From Candidatus Dadabacteria bacterium (GTDB taxonomy: Bacteria > Desulfobacterota_D > UBA1144 > Nemesobacterales > UBA2774), in assembly GCA_020054175.1 (NCBI GenBank), contig JAGVLR010000060.1, positions 1 to 9,499 of the forward strand: a stretch of DNA of 9,499 nt, written 5' to 3'. The position numbers were made by a program, and so were the translations under genes. Of the stretch, positions 7,083-9,499 are shown in pieces. Each line of letters begins with the position of its first letter. The first letter of the stretch is position 1. A model generated the notes under the pieces. It was given only the letters and a program-made list of their open reading frames with translations. It was not told where the DNA came from and searched no databases.

Positions 7083-7091
7083 TCCACCCGC
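7068..7091 (-). repeat. Eight-pair hairpin overlapping the promoter dyad
   Basis: On the minus strand GCGGGTGG (7084-7091) pairs with CCGCCCGC (7068-7075) around an eight-base loop, with one G-U pair. It shares its second arm with the 7056-7073 inverted repeat, so only one of the two can form at once. Confidence 0.4.
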
Positions 7092-7115
7092 TCGAACTCC
7101 CGACCTTGTCGTAAG

Positions 7116-7140
7116 GGGCATGCGCTGTGCGCGCCTGCCC
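7116..7140 (-). repeat. GC-rich hairpin upstream of terC
   Basis: GGGCA and TGCCC form the outer stem, GCGC and GCGC the inner stem, separated by one mismatch and closed by a five-base loop. That makes nine pairs in 25 bases. No T-run follows on either strand, so it is not a terminator. It would belong to the terC leader only if transcription starts further upstream than 7043. Confidence 0.4.
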
Positions 7141-7194
7141 GGGCGAAGGGTGTGCGTCAAAAACCGGTAATATGATACATGTTTCCCGGTGCAA

Positions 7195-7204
7195 TGTAAT
7201 TACA
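7195..7204. repeat. Perfect palindrome TGTAATTACA
   Basis: The ten bases are exactly self-complementary and have the TGT-ACA ends common in transcription factor sites. It lies mid-way between the divergent terC and yhaO genes. No particular regulator can be named. Confidence 0.3.
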
Positions 7205-7216
7205 AATTTAAGTCGT

Positions 7217-7238
7217 AACAAAAGCCGCAGACTGCGGC
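7217..7238 (-). terminator. Terminator-like hairpin facing terC
   Basis: On the minus strand GCCGCA and TGCGGC form a perfect six-pair GC stem around a three-base loop (seven pairs with one base if drawn tight), followed by TTTTGTT. This is the form of an intrinsic terminator for leftward transcription. There is no leftward gene upstream of it in the window, so it would act on a long terC leader or on antisense transcription from the yhaO promoter area. On the plus strand no T-run follows. Confidence 0.4.
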
Positions 7239-7262
7239 CCGGGGGGTGGCATCGGCCATATT

Positions 7263-7282
7263 GGAATATTCATGATAATTCC
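7263..7282. repeat. Imperfect 20-bp dyad upstream of yhaO
   Basis: GGAAT and ATTCC arms flank a centre with TCATGA; eight of ten position pairs match. It lies about 40 bases ahead of the yhaO -10 element, where an activator or repressor could bind. Unrecognised. Confidence 0.3.
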
Positions 7283-7318
7283 GAAGACAAGTATACAGGC
7301 GCCGGCGATTTAGTGTCA

Positions 7319-7327
7319 TGCTATAAT
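7319..7327 (+). promoter_or_regulatory. Extended -10 promoter of yhaO-yhaN
   Basis: TG-C-TATAAT is a perfect extended -10 element. No good -35 lies 17 bases upstream (GCGCCG there), which is typical when an extended -10 is used. Transcription would begin near 7334, leaving a leader of about 30 bases with the ribosome binding site. Confidence 0.6.
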
Positions 7328-7340
7328 CTTCTGACTAATC

Positions 7341-7358
7341 GGAGACGAGCGGAGACGA
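7341..7358 (+). promoter_or_regulatory. Tandem GGAGACGA in the yhaO leader, including its ribosome binding site
   Basis: GGAGACGA occurs at 7341-7348 and again at 7351-7358, ten bases apart. The second GGAG is ten bases before the TTG at 7365 and is the likely Shine-Dalgarno; the first is too far away to serve that start. It supports the TTG start. Confidence 0.5.
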
Positions 7359-7364
7359 CGCTAC

Positions 7365-8651
7365 TTGGCCTCATTCAGTTTTATACATACGGCGGATATT
7401 CATCTCGACAGCCCGCTTCGGGGACTCGAAGGAATGGAGGGCCCCGCAGTCGAGCGCATCAGGACTGCGACGCGCAAGGCCTTCGAGAATCTAATAGATG
7501 AAGCCATCGAGAGGAAGGTGGCTTTCATTGTTATTGCCGGGGATCTCTATGACGGCGACTGGCGCGATTACCAGACCGGGCTCTTTTTCGTGCGCCAGAT
7601 GGGTCGGCTGGCCAGTGAGGGAATCCAGGCATTCATTCTCTATGGAAACCATGACGCCGAAAGCCAGATTACGAAGAAGCTCACGCTACCGGATAACGTA
7701 AGGGTATTTCCGGCAAAAAGGCCGGAGACGTTCAGGCTCGAAAACATTAACGCCGCCCTCCACGGGCGCGGCTATTCCAGCCGGGATATCACCGAGAACC
7801 TTGCCGCATCCTACCCCGAGCCCGTACACGGCGCGTTTAACATAGGGGTTTTGCATACGGGAATGGGCGGCATGGACGGACATGCCAACTACGCGCCGTG
7901 TGTCCTCGGCGAGCTTCTCGCGAAAGGGTACGACTACTGGGCGCTCGGACACGTGCACCAGGGGCGAGTCATAAACGAGAACCCGCATGTCGTCTTTCCG
8001 GGGAATCTCCAGGGGCGTCACATACGTGAAACGGGGCCCAAGGGCGCATATCTGGTAACAGTCGAAGACAACGTGATAACTGGCTTTTCTCTTATTCATA
8101 CTGACGTCGTAAGATGGGAGGTCGTTAATGTCGACGCCGCCGGGTGTGAACATATAGAGGAAGCGGCCGAACGTGTCGGGGCCGCGCTCGAGGATGCGAT
8201 CTCCAGCCGAACCGGCGGCTGTATGCTCGCATGCCGTGTAGAGCTCACGGGCAGTACTAAGATACACGACGGACTCCTTTTATCCGGGAACCATATACTT
8301 GCAGAGGCCCGCGCCCTCGCACTCGGATTCGGGGATGAGGCCGCATGGATCGAGCGGGTAGTGGTATCGACGAAGCCCGCTCGCGCGGAACAGACCGACA
8401 CCGGGGAATTCTTCGGAGATCTCTACGACATACTGGGCGAGGCCACAGAAAACGACGAGCTTCAAAAGCTTCTCAAAACTGATCTAAGCGAGATAGTATC
8501 CAGGATAAAAACCGATTTGAAACTCGCCGCCGACAGAGAAAATTACATTGACGATGCAGTCTTATGCGCTGCGCTTCAATCCGATTACCCGGCGCTTATC
8601 GGTTATACGCAGGAATACCTGAAGGCACTCCTCAAAACTACGGAAGACTGA
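7365..8651 (+). CDS. yhaO: YhaO-type DNA repair exonuclease (Mre11/SbcD-like metallophosphoesterase)
   Basis: This 428-residue cytoplasmic protein is close to the about 410 residues usual for YhaO. The N-terminal calcineurin-like nuclease domain shows all the metal-binding motifs in order: HTADIHLD (D11, H13), AGDLYDGDW (D60), YGNHDAE (N95, H96, D97), LHTG (H164) and GHVHQG (H196, H198). These residues bind two metal ions, normally Mn(II), for DNA cleavage. Residues about 255-428 are a less conserved capping and partner-binding region. The start is TTG at 7365; it places the first motif five residues in, as expected, and has GGAG ten bases upstream and a strong promoter. It is followed after four bases by its ATPase partner yhaN. 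The pair is analogous to SbcD-SbcC. The exact substrate in this organism is unknown. Confidence 0.9.
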   Translation: MASFSFIHTADIHLDSPLRGLEGMEGPAVERIRTATRKAFENLIDEAIERKVAFIVIAGDLYDGDWRDYQTGLFFVRQMGRLASEGIQAFILYGNHDAESQITKKLTLPDNVRVFPAKRPETFRLENINAALHGRGYSSRDITENLAASYPEPVHGAFNIGVLHTGMGGMDGHANYAPCVLGELLAKGYDYWALGHVHQGRVINENPHVVFPGNLQGRHIRETGPKGAYLVTVEDNVITGFSLIHTDVVRWEVVNVDAAGCEHIEEAAERVGAALEDAISSRTGGCMLACRVELTGSTKIHDGLLLSGNHILAEARALALGFGDEAAWIERVVVSTKPARAEQTDTGEFFGDLYDILGEATENDELQKLLKTDLSEIVSRIKTDLKLAADRENYIDDAVLCAALQSDYPALIGYTQEYLKALLKTTED

Positions 8652-8655
8652 GCCC

Positions 8656-9499
8656 GTGCGGATAAAAAGACTCGAACTTATACGTTTCGGATGCTTTACG
8701 GAAAAGACCCTCGAATTCCCTTCGGGAGAAATGGACATACATATCATTTTCGGCCCGAACGAGGCCGGGAAATCAACCGCGCTTCTCGCTATCGAGAACC
8801 TGCTTTTCGGGATCGCCGGGAATTCGCCGTACGGCTTTCTTCACGGTTATAAGGATATGAGGATAGGCGCAGTCCTTGAAAACAGCGCCGGGAAACTGGA
8901 AATACGGAGACGGAAGGGCAATAGGGATACCCTGCTCACGCCCGCAGACGTTCCCGTGAGGGAAGGGGAGGGCGCGCTCGCCCCTTATCTGAGCGGGGCG
9001 GACGAGGAATCCTTCACACGCTTGTTCTGCCTCGACCATAAACGTCTTCGTAAGGGAGGGGGAGAGATTCTCGATTCTCGAAACGAGGCGGGGCAGGTAA
9101 TCATTTCAGCGGGTATGGGGCTTTCGGGGCTCAGAAAAAAGCTTGACGAGTTAAAGGCCGAAGCCGAAAAGCTGTGGGCCCCGAGGGCTCAGAAACGGGA
9201 ATACAACAGGGCGCTGGATCTCTATAAGAGCGCTGAAAAAGAGATAAGGGACAATGCTGTCACGGCTGCACAATGGGAGGAGCTCAGGAGAGCATTTGAC
9301 GAGGCTCAGGAACTCTGCGCTTCTTTCGAAGAGCGGAAAAACATAATCTCGAAAGAGCTGCAGAAACTTAACCGCTCGCGACGAGTCTATGGCAGCATAA
9401 AAGACCTTGCGGAAATAGAGGAAGAAATTTCCGGATTAGGCGACGCTATGATGCTGCCTGAAGACGCGAACGGGAGCCTCCAAAATGCCGAACGTGAGC
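8656..9499 (+). CDS. yhaN: YhaN-type AAA/SMC-like ATPase, N-terminal part (runs off the window)
   Basis: The frame is open from GTG 8656 to the window end: 281 codons with no stop. It begins with IKRLELIRFGCF, a Rad50/RecF-type first strand, followed by a Walker A motif GPNEAGKST at residues 33-41. Residues 120-135 (FTRLFCLDHKRLRKGG) and 174-185 (WAPRAQKREYNR) match the YhaN family signature. After about residue 180 the sequence is charged and heptad-like, the start of the coiled coil. The family is large (often 900-1200 residues), so most of the coiled coil and the C-terminal Walker B/signature lobe lie beyond the window. It is four bases downstream of yhaO, with GGAAG nine bases before the start inside the yhaO end. 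Expected role: ATP-driven partner of the YhaO nuclease in DNA end processing. Confidence 0.88.
   Translation, partial: MRIKRLELIRFGCFTEKTLEFPSGEMDIHIIFGPNEAGKSTALLAIENLLFGIAGNSPYGFLHGYKDMRIGAVLENSAGKLEIRRRKGNRDTLLTPADVPVREGEGALAPYLSGADEESFTRLFCLDHKRLRKGGGEILDSRNEAGQVIISAGMGLSGLRKKLDELKAEAEKLWAPRAQKREYNRALDLYKSAEKEIRDNAVTAAQWEELRRAFDEAQELCASFEERKNIISKELQKLNRSRRVYGSIKDLAEIEEEISGLGDAMMLPEDANGSLQNAERE

Larger units (their letters stand above)
7025..7364. other. Divergent terC-yhaO intergenic region
   Basis: These 340 bases contain no credible gene. From left to right there is the terC leader and TATAAT, two mutually exclusive GC-rich hairpins, and a nine-pair hairpin. Then come a weak five-pair stem with an 18-base loop (7163-7190, T-run on the minus side), the TGTAATTACA palindrome and the terminator-like hairpin. 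The imperfect dyad at 7263-7282 and the yhaO extended -10 promoter and leader complete it. Open frames across it lack start context and recognisable protein. Confidence 0.6.

Noticed and set aside
7068..7140. tRNA-like stretch on the minus strand (GGTCGGGAGTTCGAG with CTTACGA upstream, resembling a valine tRNA T-arm and anticodon loop)
   Set aside because: The stems do not close. The bases after TTCGAGC do not pair with GGGAG, the anticodon stem has at most one wobble pair, and no matching acceptor stem exists. At most it is a decayed remnant; chance resemblance is as likely.
7025..7330. A yybP-ykoY (Mn) riboswitch expected upstream of a TerC/Alx gene
   Set aside because: The conserved GGGGAGUAG loop and the matching UUUAGCAAGAC-like segment are not visible on the minus strand.
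1..9499. Mobile elements, CRISPR arrays, phage or known anti-phage systems
   Set aside because: No transposase, integrase, terminal inverted repeats, spaced direct repeats or defence-type gene clusters are visible. YhaO/YhaN are housekeeping-type repair relatives here.

Overview
This 9.5 kb window looks like ordinary chromosome from a Gram-negative, respiring bacterium. The evidence is two lipoprotein-type precursors, a c-type cytochrome, inner-membrane proteins and an iron-sulfur lactate-oxidation operon. By eye the GC content is somewhat above 50%. The genes use ATA for isoleucine and AGG for arginine freely, and GTG or TTG starts are common (lutB, lutC, cytochrome, glycosyltransferase, yhaO, yhaN). 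This would fit an uncultured deltaproteobacterium-like lineage, but the taxonomy is an inference and cannot be settled from the window.

Layout. 1-2267 (+): the 3' end of lutA, then complete lutB and lutC, the L-lactate utilisation iron-sulfur complex. lutB and lutC overlap by four bases. 2282-2791 (-): a single-haem cytochrome c with a lipoprotein-like leader, convergent with lutC across only 14 bases. 3048-4586 (-): a polytopic GT-C (PMT/ArnT-like) glycosyltransferase. 4703-5137 (-): a small cysteine-rich, AT-richer putative lipoprotein with its own good promoter. 5248-5958 (-) and 6041-7024 (-): a short-chain dehydrogenase downstream of a TerC/Alx-family membrane protein. 7025-7364: a 340-base divergent intergenic region crowded with inverted repeats, a clear extended -10 promoter for the rightward genes and a -10 for terC. 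7365-8651 and 8656-end (+): yhaO and yhaN, an Mre11-like nuclease and its SMC/Rad50-like ATPase partner; yhaN runs off the window.

How genes work together. LutA, LutB and LutC form one complex that oxidises L-lactate to pyruvate. YhaO and YhaN are expected to form an SbcD/SbcC-like nuclease-ATPase pair. TerC and the dehydrogenase may be co-transcribed, but nothing shows a functional link. The cytochrome, glycosyltransferase and small lipoprotein look like independent genes.

I found no mobile element, CRISPR array, intact tRNA or rRNA, or recognisable new multigene system. The most interesting unexplained sequence is the terC-yhaO intergenic region. There the terC strand carries mutually exclusive GC-rich hairpins, a dyad inside the terC promoter spacer and a terminator-like hairpin facing terC. 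The unassigned cysteine-rich lipoprotein comes second.
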